This document shows, one piece after another, positions 1 through 8,684 of a DNA stretch of 64,000 nt. Numbering within the stretch: the first letter of the stretch is position 1; each line of letters begins with the position of its first letter. The DNA comes from Lewinellaceae bacterium (lineage in GTDB: Bacteria > Bacteroidota > Bacteroidia > Chitinophagales > Saprospiraceae), in assembly GCA_020636215.1 (NCBI GenBank), contig JACJYG010000005.1, positions 682,001 through 746,000 on the forward strand, written 5' to 3'. Made by a program: the position numbers and the translations under genes. The notes below the pieces were generated by a model, which saw nothing but the letters and a program-made list of their open reading frames with translations, was not told the origin of the DNA and made no database searches.

Positions 1-58
1 TTTTGTTGGAGAGGTCTATTCCTTTTAACCCTTTGATTTCACCTGATCTGAAAGACAT
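1..58 (-). CDS. Start of an unidentified gene, cut by the window edge
   Basis: Reading leftwards from an ATG at 58-56, 19 codons (MSFRSGEIKGLKGIDLSNK) run to the window edge with no stop. The ATG follows a gene-free gap of about 50 bases after the next gene's stop at 113. Too short to identify; it could also be chance. Confidence 0.3.
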   Translation of the reverse strand, partial: MSFRSGEIKGLKGIDLSNK

Positions 59-112
59 ATCGTAGTTGATTTAAAGTTGGCTATGTAATATTAGGGCTTC
101 TGTTTTCGGTGG

Positions 113-751
113 TTAGAAGACACCTCTGCAATTTTCTTTTAAAGACACAACGATCCTGTCAACCTCCTTAGCACCAGTTGGAATTTCTTCAAGTTCTAAA
201 CCGGGATAAGATAAGGCTTCTTTCCAACTTTGAATGGTAGTGCTAAAAAATTGAGAGGCTAATGAGTCCGTTTCATAAACGATAATATCATACGATTCCC
301 CTTTGTCTCCTCCAAACCTGGTGATGACCTGCCATTCCCCGTTTCTTTTGAAAGAGGTGTTGGTATAATCCGATTGGGGATAATATTTGTTATTGGAGGG
401 TTTTAACAGCACCCAGATATCTTTATCATCCGATTCCGGATAAACCCCCATGGTTAAAATCCGGCATTTGACGGAGTCGCCTTCAACCGGCGATATTATC
501 TGTACCTTCTTTACCGGTAACTCTACCTGTAATTTGTTCCCTTCCGCCACCTGTTCGATCTGGCCGGGCATCGTAACCATTCCGATCGAGTATCCACCAA
601 AAATGATCAATATAAAACCAATTATCGCCAGTGGAATTTTAAGTTTGAGATCCATCAGGCCAAGGGAGGAATCATTAATCTTTATGCTGTCAACGATCGC
701 AATCAGGATCAATGCGGCGCCAACAATTATGAGTACTGTTTCTGCAGACAT
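113..751 (-). CDS. Hypothetical protein with two N-terminal membrane segments
   Basis: This 212-residue protein has two hydrophobic segments near the N-terminus (about residues 5-22 and 38-58), then a polar region of about 150 residues rich in beta-type alternation. This suggests a membrane-anchored protein with a soluble domain on one side. I do not recognise a family and see no catalytic motif. It lies 75 bases beyond the stop of the sugar transporter gene on the same strand, so it could be the distal gene of the glucan cluster or an independent unit. Confidence 0.6.
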   Translation of the reverse strand: MSAETVLIIVGAALILIAIVDSIKINDSSLGLMDLKLKIPLAIIGFILIIFGGYSIGMVTMPGQIEQVAEGNKLQVELPVKKVQIISPVEGDSVKCRILTMGVYPESDDKDIWVLLKPSNNKYYPQSDYTNTSFKRNGEWQVITRFGGDKGESYDIIVYETDSLASQFFSTTIQSWKEALSYPGLELEEIPTGAKEVDRIVVSLKENCRGVF

Positions 752-825
752 ATTCTACAATTTTAGAAATGGCATAATGAGTATTTATTAAAGCCAAATT
801 CAAAGAGCTATTCCGTGTTGTAAAT

Positions 826-2257
826 TTACAATTTTCCCCTGCGCGCTTCCAACTCTGCTTTTATTTCTCGCGCCCGATCTTCGGTCAGGCTGTAATTCCA
901 CATCACCAAAATGGCCAATCCTGCCGTAAATGCCGGAATGACGATATCCGCAATTCGCAAATTGGTCATCGTTTCAGCTGTTTGCAGCGCTAAGGTTTGG
1001 TCAAATCCCACTATTTTTAAAACTGCTCCTCCCAGGACCAACGCCAATGCCTGGCCCAGTTTCACCATCCACCAATAGATGGCGCCAAAGGTTCCTTCTT
1101 TGCGGGGCATACCGTTACTCAATTCATCCAGGTCACACACATCTGCCGTCATACTCATCATGAGCGTAAACAAACCGCCAATGCCGAAGGACATTAAGGG
1201 AATGGGCATAAAGATCAAAAACGGATTGCTTGGGTTGAACCCCCACCACTTTAGCCCATACCCCACAATGGAAAGAGCGGTTGAAATGATAAAAGCTTTT
1301 CTCTTGCCCCATTTGCTTGCCATCCATGAAACAATGGGTATGATCAAAAATGCAGTGACCACGGCGCTGACGGTGGAAAACCACGCCGGCCAATTACCGG
1401 CAAGGCCGTAGTCGCCCTTGAACATGTAGAAGACAATGATGAAAAAGCTGAAGGACGCCACCATTTGAAACCCGTTGAAGACCAAAAATGTAGCACCGCA
1501 CAACTTAACAAAGGGCTTGTTCTTACTGACCTGGACAATCCCCTGGAAAAGGTCTTTCAAATTGGAAAACAACGTTTTAAAAGAAATTTCTTTCCGGTTC
1601 GCCATGTGTGAGGCATCAAGCCCTCTACAGAAAATTGCGGGCAGTACCCCAAAAGATACATACCCCACCAACAATTATGGAAAGTTTACGAACGCCGACG
1701 GTACCTGTGATTCAAACAGGTCAGGGTCTGCGATGAGCACCCAAAACCAGGGAACGATCATCCAGGCGACCTGGTATACGGTTTGCGAAAAGTACCATCA
1801 GGCGGGTGCGCTCATTATAATCGGATGTCATCTCATAACCTAATCCGATCAGGGGAGTGGAGAAAATGGTGTTTCCAACTAAATACACCAGGGATAAAAT
1901 GAGGAAATACCAAAAGTTGTAATTCTGGGTGTTATTCTCATCGAGCTGCCACAGCACAGCGAACAATAGCCCGCTTAAAATGGCGCCAACAAAAATATAG
2001 GGCCGCCTTCTTCCCCATCTTGAATTGGTGTTGTCTGAGATAAACCCCATAATGGGGTCTGTCAGGGCATCAAAAATCCTCGGCAAACCACCTAATAAAC
2101 CTGCCAGAAAAGGATCCATGCCAAAGGCAGTTAATAAAAAGAACATGAAAATCCCCAAGGCGCCCGGCAACAAATTATTCACCAGGTGGCCGGCGCCGAA
2201 GGCAGCCTTTTGCACTATAGGAACTCTTTCACTAGCGGGAGTTGTATATTTTGACAT
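826..2257 (-). pseudogene. GPH-family sugar:cation symporter, frameshifted
   Basis: The N-terminal part (2257 to about 1790) reads as a glycoside-pentoside-hexuronide (MelB-like) MFS transporter, with the typical start of helices I-IV, the segment RIFDALTDPIMGFISDNT and the RWGRRRP loop. After TRLMV the frame is lost. Conserved helix-like sequence continues in a second frame (FSQTVYQVAW to VPSAF), briefly in a third, then from about 1660 in the frame that runs to 826 (GVLPAIFCRG onward, six further membrane segments and a charged tail). So at least two or three indels fall within roughly 140 bases, several next to homopolymers. Restored, the protein would be about 475 residues, normal for the family. 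Its place beside GH30/GH17/GH16 genes suggests uptake of glucose or gluco-oligosaccharides. Either the gene is decaying or the sequence has local errors; these cannot be told apart here. Confidence 0.8.
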
Positions 2258-2295
2258 GATTCTTCGTTTTGATTATTGACTTTTATTTGACAATA

Positions 2296-3789
2296 TCATT
2301 TATTGGGAATTACAACGGTCTGTAAGGCTTGGGCGCTAATGTTTATCTGTGTGGTTCTTTCTCCCAGGGAGATGGTGAGGTTTTTTGCTTCTTCTCCCTG
2401 ATTTAAGATCACTAAGGCTATAGAACCATCCGGATTTTGGGCGGCAGTGGCCATAAGGGAATCATCTGATAGTGCGTATCCTATTCTTTTTGCTCCCGGC
2501 CGGATATACCGGCTAAAATGAGCCATTGTGTAATAGATCGGGGTGAAGTAGACTTCATCCTTTTCCGGATCGACGATCACCGGCGCCACACACCAGTTCT
2601 TAAACCAGTTGGGCCCGCCCTGCCGGTCCAGCACCATATTCCAGTCCACCCAGCCGTCCACCCAATTGTTGAGGCAACCGATGATGTCACGAGCGTAGCG
2701 ATAGACGGGAACGTATTTTGGGTGGAGCGGTTTGTCTTTCTCCGGCGCCCAATCCCAGCCCCAGTCAGTCGCTTCCTTGCTCCAGTACCAGGCATCGTCC
2801 TGCCATTTGGGCGCCTCTGCATCCACACAGGCTTCGGATTGGATCAAATGTTTGTCGGGGGCTTTGTTGTGGGCATATTGCAAGGCTTCCGGGAATACCT
2901 CGTAAGTGCTGGCGTACCAATGAATAGCGGCGCCGTCGTAATACTTTGATGAGGCCTCATCTTTGAACATCACATCCACCCATTCCTTCAAATGCTCCCG
3001 GTTTTGATCGTAGCCCAGGATCTTTACGTCACCTTTACCGTCGGCCTCCAGTCTGGGCCCCAGGTGGTTTTGTACAAAAAGCGTCATTTCCTCCGGGCTG
3101 AAGTGCATGCTCTCCCAGTTGTTGCCGTTGCCCAGCGGTTCATTCTCCACGGTGACCCCCCAGATATCGATCCCTTCGGCTTTGTAGGCATCGATGTATT
3201 TGGAGAAGAACAAAGCCCAGGTATCGTAATATTCGGGTAATAATTTGCCGCCCACCCAGTTGGTGTTGTCTTTCATCCAGGGGGGCGCCGTCCAGGGCGA
3301 GGAGATGATCTTGAATCCGTCTTTAGATACCGCCATGGCCTCTCTGATCATTGGAATAAGATCGTCGCGGTCTTCTTCAATAGAGAAATGCTCCAGGGCC
3401 GTATCGCCTTCCACCGGCGCGTAGGAGTAATTGCCCAGGGAGAAATCACAGGAATTCATGTGGGTGCGGGCCAGAGAATACTTCGCTCCGCTTTCTCCGA
3501 AATAGGCCTCTAAAATCCGGCTGCGGTTCTCTTGGCCCAGTTCGTTTAACAGGTAAGCGGACGCTTCGGTAAAAGAGCCGCCGAATCCGGTGATGGTTTG
3601 AAAGGTTTCATCGGGCGATAATTGGAGGGTTACAGGATCTTCACCGGAAGAAAATTCCGTTAATTTTTCGAGCTGATTGCCACTGGCAGAGGTTTCAAAA
3701 ACCTCTATTTCCAGCGCATTGTCGGAGGCGCAAGCACTGAACATGATCGCAAATAAGAGGGTGAAACTATAGGGATAGAACCTTTTCAT
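2296..3789 (-). CDS. GH30 glycoside hydrolase lipoprotein (probable beta-1,6-glucanase)
   Basis: This 497-residue protein starts with a lipoprotein signal (FSAC, Cys20) and is predicted to be surface or periplasm anchored. It has the GH30 glucosylceramidase-type beginning (ITGFGGSFTEASAYLL), the acid/base region TVENEPL and the nucleophile region LIQSEACV. The C-terminal ~80 residues form the small beta domain usual in GH30 (sugar-binding side domain). In marine and soil Bacteroidota, GH30 enzymes next to GH16 and GH17 cleave the beta-1,6 branches of laminarin, and that is the inferred role here. It is intact and lies 38 bases downstream of... the transporter's start on the same strand (the transporter is its downstream neighbour), 94 bases after the GH17 gene. 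Activity on glucosylceramide-like substrates cannot be excluded. Confidence 0.88.
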   Translation of the reverse strand: MKRFYPYSFTLLFAIMFSACASDNALEIEVFETSASGNQLEKLTEFSSGEDPVTLQLSPDETFQTITGFGGSFTEASAYLLNELGQENRSRILEAYFGESGAKYSLARTHMNSCDFSLGNYSYAPVEGDTALEHFSIEEDRDDLIPMIREAMAVSKDGFKIISSPWTAPPWMKDNTNWVGGKLLPEYYDTWALFFSKYIDAYKAEGIDIWGVTVENEPLGNGNNWESMHFSPEEMTLFVQNHLGPRLEADGKGDVKILGYDQNREHLKEWVDVMFKDEASSKYYDGAAIHWYASTYEVFPEALQYAHNKAPDKHLIQSEACVDAEAPKWQDDAWYWSKEATDWGWDWAPEKDKPLHPKYVPVYRYARDIIGCLNNWVDGWVDWNMVLDRQGGPNWFKNWCVAPVIVDPEKDEVYFTPIYYTMAHFSRYIRPGAKRIGYALSDDSLMATAAQNPDGSIALVILNQGEEAKNLTISLGERTTQINISAQALQTVVIPNK

Positions 3790-3883
3790 TTTTCATATTT
3801 TGGAATTTACCGGCCAGGAAGATGTACTACTTATTACTCTTGGTTCTTTAACAACCTCTGTCCAAAGGATTTGTCAAAGAAGG

Positions 3884-5173
3884 TTACTCTTTTACAGGTG
3901 GCGCCAGGACTTCTTCGAGCAGGGCGGCTTCGTCTCCGCCGTAGGTCTTTGAAATCGGTTGGCCTCCTCTGCCCAGGCCTTCAAAAACACCTTTATCTAC
4001 TAAATCCCATACCACGTATTTGGCCTGCCCGTCAATCGTAAAGAGCCCAAAGTGATTTTCCGAACCGCCCGGGTTCTGGGCGTCTTTCCAGAGCTCATCA
4101 AAAGCCTCAAAGTAGAAACAGGATATGCCGGCTTCATTGGTCCAGTCTCGCATGTACTGATAGTAAAGGGCCTCCTTATACTCGTCAGTGGCTTTAGAGC
4201 CCTCCGGCCCGTAGTGCCCATTCGAGGCGCTCGCCCAGCCCGTTTCACCGATGTGGATCGGTTTGTCTATGCCCAGGCTTTTGATATAGTCTGCTGTATT
4301 TTGATACTGCGCGACGGCGTAATCCCGAGCCCGTTCCATGGCCAGGGCGATCTGTTCCCGCTTGGACAGGCTTTCTTCCGCTTTGGTAATACCCCAAAAA
4401 TCAGGGTTGTAGTGGGTGTCGTGCATGGGGTAAGTATGCAGGGACACAAAATCAACGGCCCGCAGCAATTTTTCCAGGTCTTGGACGTGGTATTCCTCCC
4501 CGCCGCCACCCCAGGAGGCAAAATTATCGGAACTGGTGATCCAGAGGTCCTTCGGAAGTTGGCCGGATTGCTTTAAGCCTTGCAGATGATTGACCCATTT
4601 CAGGATTACCCCGGGTTGAACATAGTAGCTGGCGGCCCACTTCACCATAGCTTCGTTACCAACGGCCACTACTTTTACAATATCCGGATACTCATTTGCC
4701 AAAGCGGCGGCAGTTGCAATTTCAACTTCATTTCTTTCGCTTTCCGCATTGTGATCAGGTTCCTGGCCGGTCCATGCATTCTTACAATCGATCCAGGCGC
4801 CCAGCATGACATACATTTCGAAGGCAGGGTCTTCTTTCTTGAGTTCGCTGATGGCTTTTAATACATTGGAGGCATGCGGCAGGTGAACTTTGTAAGTACG
4901 TAAAACTTTAATCCCCATCGCCGATAAGATCTTCATGTCTTCTTTGAGCTCCTCTACAGTTGGCTCAATATCGTGATCCCGATGTCGGTATCCTCCGTAC
5001 GAAATAGCTAAATAATCCGGATTCCCCAGAATGTCTTTAGCAGTTACCGTTTTAATTAATTGGGATTGATCTGAATTTTTGTTAGACTCAGCATTTTGAC
5101 ATGAAAAGCAGAACAAAAGAACTATGCCTATTCCGAAAAATTGAATAAAATATCTTATCCCATTCGATTTCAT
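3884..5173 (-). CDS. GH17-type beta-1,3-glucanase lipoprotein
   Basis: This 429-residue protein has a lipobox FSC (Cys25). The TIM-barrel sequence fits the bacterial GH17 branch: the strand-4 acid/base motif VAVGNEAMVKW, and the nucleophile motif IHIGETGWAS followed by a tail in which EAFDELWK precedes the HFGLF element seen in glucan endo-1,3-beta-glucosidases. It is expected to act on beta-1,3-glucan (laminarin) chains or oligosaccharides at the cell envelope. It is complete and sits between GH16 and GH30 genes on the same strand. The 123-base gap upstream carries a strong hairpin (5207-5273). A transglycosylating role is possible, since GH17 members include both hydrolases and transferases. 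Confidence 0.85.
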   Translation of the reverse strand: MKSNGIRYFIQFFGIGIVLLFCFSCQNAESNKNSDQSQLIKTVTAKDILGNPDYLAISYGGYRHRDHDIEPTVEELKEDMKILSAMGIKVLRTYKVHLPHASNVLKAISELKKEDPAFEMYVMLGAWIDCKNAWTGQEPDHNAESERNEVEIATAAALANEYPDIVKVVAVGNEAMVKWAASYYVQPGVILKWVNHLQGLKQSGQLPKDLWITSSDNFASWGGGGEEYHVQDLEKLLRAVDFVSLHTYPMHDTHYNPDFWGITKAEESLSKREQIALAMERARDYAVAQYQNTADYIKSLGIDKPIHIGETGWASASNGHYGPEGSKATDEYKEALYYQYMRDWTNEAGISCFYFEAFDELWKDAQNPGGSENHFGLFTIDGQAKYVVWDLVDKGVFEGLGRGGQPISKTYGGDEAALLEEVLAPPVKE

Positions 5174-5206
5174 TTCCCCGGTTTTATTTGATATAAAAGT
5201 AGTCCT

Positions 5207-5273
5207 GAGGCTGTCTCAAAAATTCTGCCGAAGGCGACTCACCCCGCCGATCAAGCGGGATTGAGACGGCCTC
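5207..5273. repeat. Inverted repeat with inner hairpin, MITE-end-like
   Basis: GAGGCTGTCTCAA (5207-5219) pairs with TTGAGACGGCCTC (5261-5273) at 12 of 13 positions. Inside is a second stem, CCCGC/GCGGG (5243-5247 and 5255-5259). The outer sequence resembles insertion-sequence ends of the GGCTGTCTCAA type. It lies between the GH16 stop and the GH17 start, where it could be a transposon remnant, an attenuator or an mRNA-processing site in the operon. Confidence 0.6.
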
Positions 5274-5296
5274 CGAACATGCTCTTGGTAACCGAT

Positions 5297-6136
5297 TTAA
5301 TTAGGCCGGCTATAGACCCTCACATAGTCCACCAGCATCGTCTGTGGAAAAATGGTATTGGCGCCTACGGGCCCAACAAAATTTCCTCCCACTGCAAGAT
5401 TTAAGATAATATAAAAAGGCTGATCAAATACCCATTCACCATCTACATCTTCAGGGGTTATTTGACTGTACAACACATCATCTACGTAAAAATTGATATA
5501 ATCCGGCCCCCACTCAATTCCGAATATGTGGAAACCAGTATCAAATCGATCTTTTTCCAGGTTGTACTCTTTGCTCACTGCCTGTCCCGCAGAATACCCC
5601 GGGCCGTGTACCGTTCCGATGAGCGTTGAAGGAGCTTGTCCACGGTATTCCATAATATCTATTTCGCCGCATTGTGGCCAACTCACTTCATCAATATTAC
5701 TACCCAATAACCAGAATGCCGGCCAAAGGCCTCGTCCCCAGGGTAATTGTATTCGTGCTTCAAAGCGTCCATACTGTTGTTCCACTTTACCCTTTGAAGA
5801 TATCCGGGCGGAGGTAAAAGCAGACCCCATAAAAGATTCCTGGAGTGCTGTGATATGCAACATACCACCTTCCACTTTAATGTTTTCCGGACGATCTGTA
5901 TAATACTGCAGTTCATTATTCCCCCAACCATTATTTCCTGTTCCCATTTCAATATTCCAGGAAGCAGCATCAACCGGGCCATCCGTATCAAAGTTATCCT
6001 CAAAGGTGAGGTTTGTGAAAGTGGTCACTGTTTGTGTTTCATCTGTTTCACAGCTGATACACAAAAGCACTAAGCCCATTGATAAAATGATGTTTACAGC
6101 AGATCTATATGGTTTTAAAAAAAATGGTGTCCGCAT
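5297..6136 (-). CDS. GH16 laminarinase lipoprotein (endo-beta-1,3-glucanase)
   Basis: This 279-residue protein has a lipoprotein signal (ISC, Cys29) followed directly by a GH16 beta-jelly-roll catalytic domain. The catalytic signature is EIDIMEYRG (nucleophile and acid/base Glu around the Asp), preceded by the substrate-cleft segment WGRGLWPAFWLLG and followed by FHIFGIEWGPDYINFYVDD. The length is that of a single-domain bacterial laminarinase. The protein is expected to cut beta-1,3-glucan at the cell surface into oligosaccharides for the other enzymes. The gene is intact. Its start region is preceded by a double inverted repeat (6164-6271) separating it from the glycan-binding lipoprotein gene. 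Confidence 0.92.
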   Translation of the reverse strand: MRTPFFLKPYRSAVNIILSMGLVLLCISCETDETQTVTTFTNLTFEDNFDTDGPVDAASWNIEMGTGNNGWGNNELQYYTDRPENIKVEGGMLHITALQESFMGSAFTSARISSKGKVEQQYGRFEARIQLPWGRGLWPAFWLLGSNIDEVSWPQCGEIDIMEYRGQAPSTLIGTVHGPGYSAGQAVSKEYNLEKDRFDTGFHIFGIEWGPDYINFYVDDVLYSQITPEDVDGEWVFDQPFYIILNLAVGGNFVGPVGANTIFPQTMLVDYVRVYSRPN

Positions 6137-6163
6137 TTTATTATTTTTTATTGGTTAAGTATT

Positions 6164-6271
6164 ATTCAAAAAATTGAATCTCTTTTCGATTTTCATTTTC
6201 GAGCAAAACTTCCTCATTTTTAATGATTCCATATTTACCCGAAAATGAAAAGTCGAATTAATTTTTTGAAT
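6164..6271. repeat. Nested inverted repeats in the GH16 leader
   Basis: Two perfect 12-base inverted repeats are nested. The outer pair is ATTCAAAAAATT (6164-6175) with AATTTTTTGAAT (6260-6271). The inner pair is TTTTCATTTTCG (6190-6201) with CGAAAATGAAAA (6240-6251). The structure fills most of the 146-base gap between the glycan-binding lipoprotein and GH16 on the same strand. It could be a leader or 3' stabilising structure, or protein-binding sites. No function is established. Confidence 0.6.
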
Positions 6272-6282
6272 GATGCTAAAAA

Positions 6283-8676
6283 TTATTGTTGGTAGAAATA
6301 AACATTGTCCACATAGACCGTAGTAGCGCCGGTTGGCTGCCCCACCAGGATGTACTGCGCTATATTCGACCGGGTGGTCAGGCCGGTGAAGTCACTCAGC
6401 GGAATATCGTAGCTCACCCAACCGCCCTGCATGGGTGCGTCGTAATTGATCTGGTGTTCCACATCGTCGCCGCCGCCAAAAGCGCCGTCGGCCCCGAAAT
6501 CGACTAGCTTGATGGCGAATAAGGTAAAATCAGCTGACCAGACATCGATGTGGAAATGCGTCATTCCGGTAGCGTCGATGGTGTTGGAGACCGTTTCGAT
6601 ACCCACAAAATCGAGCATGGAGTACTTCTTGGTGGGATTTCCATCCACGGTTACGTCCTCCAGGGTGGCAGCCGACCAGTCTGTGCGCCAGGTATCCACC
6701 GGCACATTGGTATAGGCCTCGCTGAACAGGGAGATCACATTCGCCGCCGCCTGGGTGGGAGTGGGCGCCGCCTGGGTGGGCTCGGTGGCTACTCCGCCTC
6801 CAGTATAGAAATAAATGTTATCCAAATAAATATCCCCGTTTCCATCAAATTTAAGCTGAATGATGTCTGCCAGATTCACTGGAGAAAAATCACCCAAAGG
6901 AATATCTACACTTGCCCAGCCTGATGTTGGTACGGACAATATTTTTGCTGTTTCAACCGGGCCAGTACTGATCAAAAATGCATTCAGGGCAGAGGAGTTT
7001 GCCGTCCAATAATCAAGGTGTAAAAAATCCATGCCACTCACATCTGTGCTACTTCCTAATTCCAAACCTTGATAATTCAGTCCTGCATAAAGCAACGTAT
7101 TATTACCACCAATACTGACTTCTGAAACTTGAGTGGCTTGTCCCCAATCTGGATTTAAATTAGAATTGATATTAGTATAAGCATCACTGAAAACTGAAAT
7201 TACATCGGCCTGGCTTTGCGTTGGCGTTGGAGCGGCTACTGTTGGCCCCATGGGCCCTGTACCTCCATCATTGTAGAAATAGATATTATCGACGTAGATA
7301 CTGGATATGGTCGCATCTGAAACAAACACGACCTGTGCTAAATTGGATCGGCCGGTCAGGCCGGTCAGGCTTGAAAAAGGAACATCGAGGCTATACCATT
7401 GGCCATTTACTAACTTGGAGTTGTCAAGTGTAATTTCGCCGGAAGAGTCATCGCCGGTGCCAAATGTATTATCCGGGCCAACATCAGCAACTCTTACGAT
7501 CAAATAGTCACCAGGCCCTACATCTTCTCTAGGCTGAATGTCTACGTGAAAGTGCGTCATTGAAGACGCATTAATCGTCGGAGCATTCTCTAAAAATTGG
7601 ATTCCTACAAAATTCAACTGTGTGTATGAAATAATATTATCACCAGCAATATTGATATCATCCTGACCTTGGGTAGTTTGAAATGGCGCCCAATAGCCGT
7701 TATAATAATCTACAGGTTCATTGATGTAAGCATCCGAAAAGATAGAAATCACATCAGAGGGATCTTGAGTAGGTGTTGGAGCGGAAACGAAACTACCTAT
7801 GACCGTAACTCTGGCTGAACCTTTCGCATCCACACCACCTAATGTGGCTGTGATAACCGCTTCCCCCGTACCTACTGCGGTAATCATACCTTTTTCATTA
7901 ACGGTTGCTACGCTGGGGTCAGAAGAAGTGAATTCGAAATAGCCTGGAGCGACACTAATGGTTTGGTCCTGGCCATCTCCTAAATTAAAAGTTTGCTTTA
8001 AACCAGAAACAGGAACAGTTACGCCGGCAAAAGTTTGAATAGGAGCATCCTGGCCATCAAAAATAGAAGGCCTCGGTTGTGCTACCGTTCCTAATTTTTC
8101 AAATTGTAATTCATCTACCCAAAAGCTATACCCCTCGCCATCTTCAGGCCCTTCAGCATACCAAAATAAACCGCTTTCCCGAGTCAATTTAGAAGGATCG
8201 GGAATGGCAATGGTATATTGCTTCCAATAAGTGCTTAGTTCCAGATTATTGAGTGTAACCAGATATTTATTTTCTCTAAAGTCTTGTCCAAAACCGATCT
8301 CATTGATGGTTCCTGTTTTGGTTGCTTTCGCCCAAAAAGTAAGCGCATCAAAACCGGAAAGGTCACGTCCGCCATAATCCGGAAAAATTGCCCCGGCATA
8401 AGCTCCGTCTGGATCACCTACGTTAGGTACATCAAATCGCATAGCTGAAGTTCCAGCGTACTTGGTTTCATTATCAACAGAAAAAGCTGCAAAATAAGAA
8501 TCTCCGAATGGCAGATATTCCAACCCAGCGCTGAATCCGTCAATGTAAACCTCACCATTTTTGGGAAAAGTAGCAATTGTTGCATCTTCAGAAAGATCTC
8601 TTGTACAATTGCTAATGAGTAATACAAATCCAAATAAGAGTAGGATATTTGATTTCATAACTATATTTTTTTTCAC
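6283..8676 (-). CDS. Surface glycan-binding lipoprotein: jelly-roll, Big2 and three C-terminal repeats
   Basis: This 797-residue protein has a lipoprotein signal (ISNC, Cys24). Residues ~40-195 look like a carbohydrate-binding jelly-roll (YAGTSAMRFDVP, LSGFDALTFWAKA). Residues ~215-292 are a bacterial Ig-like Big2 domain (VATVNEKGMITAVGTGEAVITA). Then come three copies of a ~155-170 residue module, each starting with APTPTQ and then DVIS(I/V/L)FS(D/E)AY, and ending in YVDNIYFY or a variant, at about 300-470, 480-632 and 640-797. No catalytic residues are evident. In Bacteroidota such modules accompany laminarinases. The inferred job is holding beta-glucan at the surface, in the position usually taken by SusE/F-like proteins. 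It is 8 bases from the broken glycosidase-barrel gene upstream. A second possible start is Met7. Confidence 0.75.
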   Translation of the reverse strand: MKKNIVMKSNILLLFGFVLLISNCTRDLSEDATIATFPKNGEVYIDGFSAGLEYLPFGDSYFAAFSVDNETKYAGTSAMRFDVPNVGDPDGAYAGAIFPDYGGRDLSGFDALTFWAKATKTGTINEIGFGQDFRENKYLVTLNNLELSTYWKQYTIAIPDPSKLTRESGLFWYAEGPEDGEGYSFWVDELQFEKLGTVAQPRPSIFDGQDAPIQTFAGVTVPVSGLKQTFNLGDGQDQTISVAPGYFEFTSSDPSVATVNEKGMITAVGTGEAVITATLGGVDAKGSARVTVIGSFVSAPTPTQDPSDVISIFSDAYINEPVDYYNGYWAPFQTTQGQDDINIAGDNIISYTQLNFVGIQFLENAPTINASSMTHFHVDIQPREDVGPGDYLIVRVADVGPDNTFGTGDDSSGEITLDNSKLVNGQWYSLDVPFSSLTGLTGRSNLAQVVFVSDATISSIYVDNIYFYNDGGTGPMGPTVAAPTPTQSQADVISVFSDAYTNINSNLNPDWGQATQVSEVSIGGNNTLLYAGLNYQGLELGSSTDVSGMDFLHLDYWTANSSALNAFLISTGPVETAKILSVPTSGWASVDIPLGDFSPVNLADIIQLKFDGNGDIYLDNIYFYTGGGVATEPTQAAPTPTQAAANVISLFSEAYTNVPVDTWRTDWSAATLEDVTVDGNPTKKYSMLDFVGIETVSNTIDATGMTHFHIDVWSADFTLFAIKLVDFGADGAFGGGDDVEHQINYDAPMQGGWVSYDIPLSDFTGLTTRSNIAQYILVGQPTGATTVYVDNVYFYQQ

Positions 8677-8684
8677 GATGTCTT

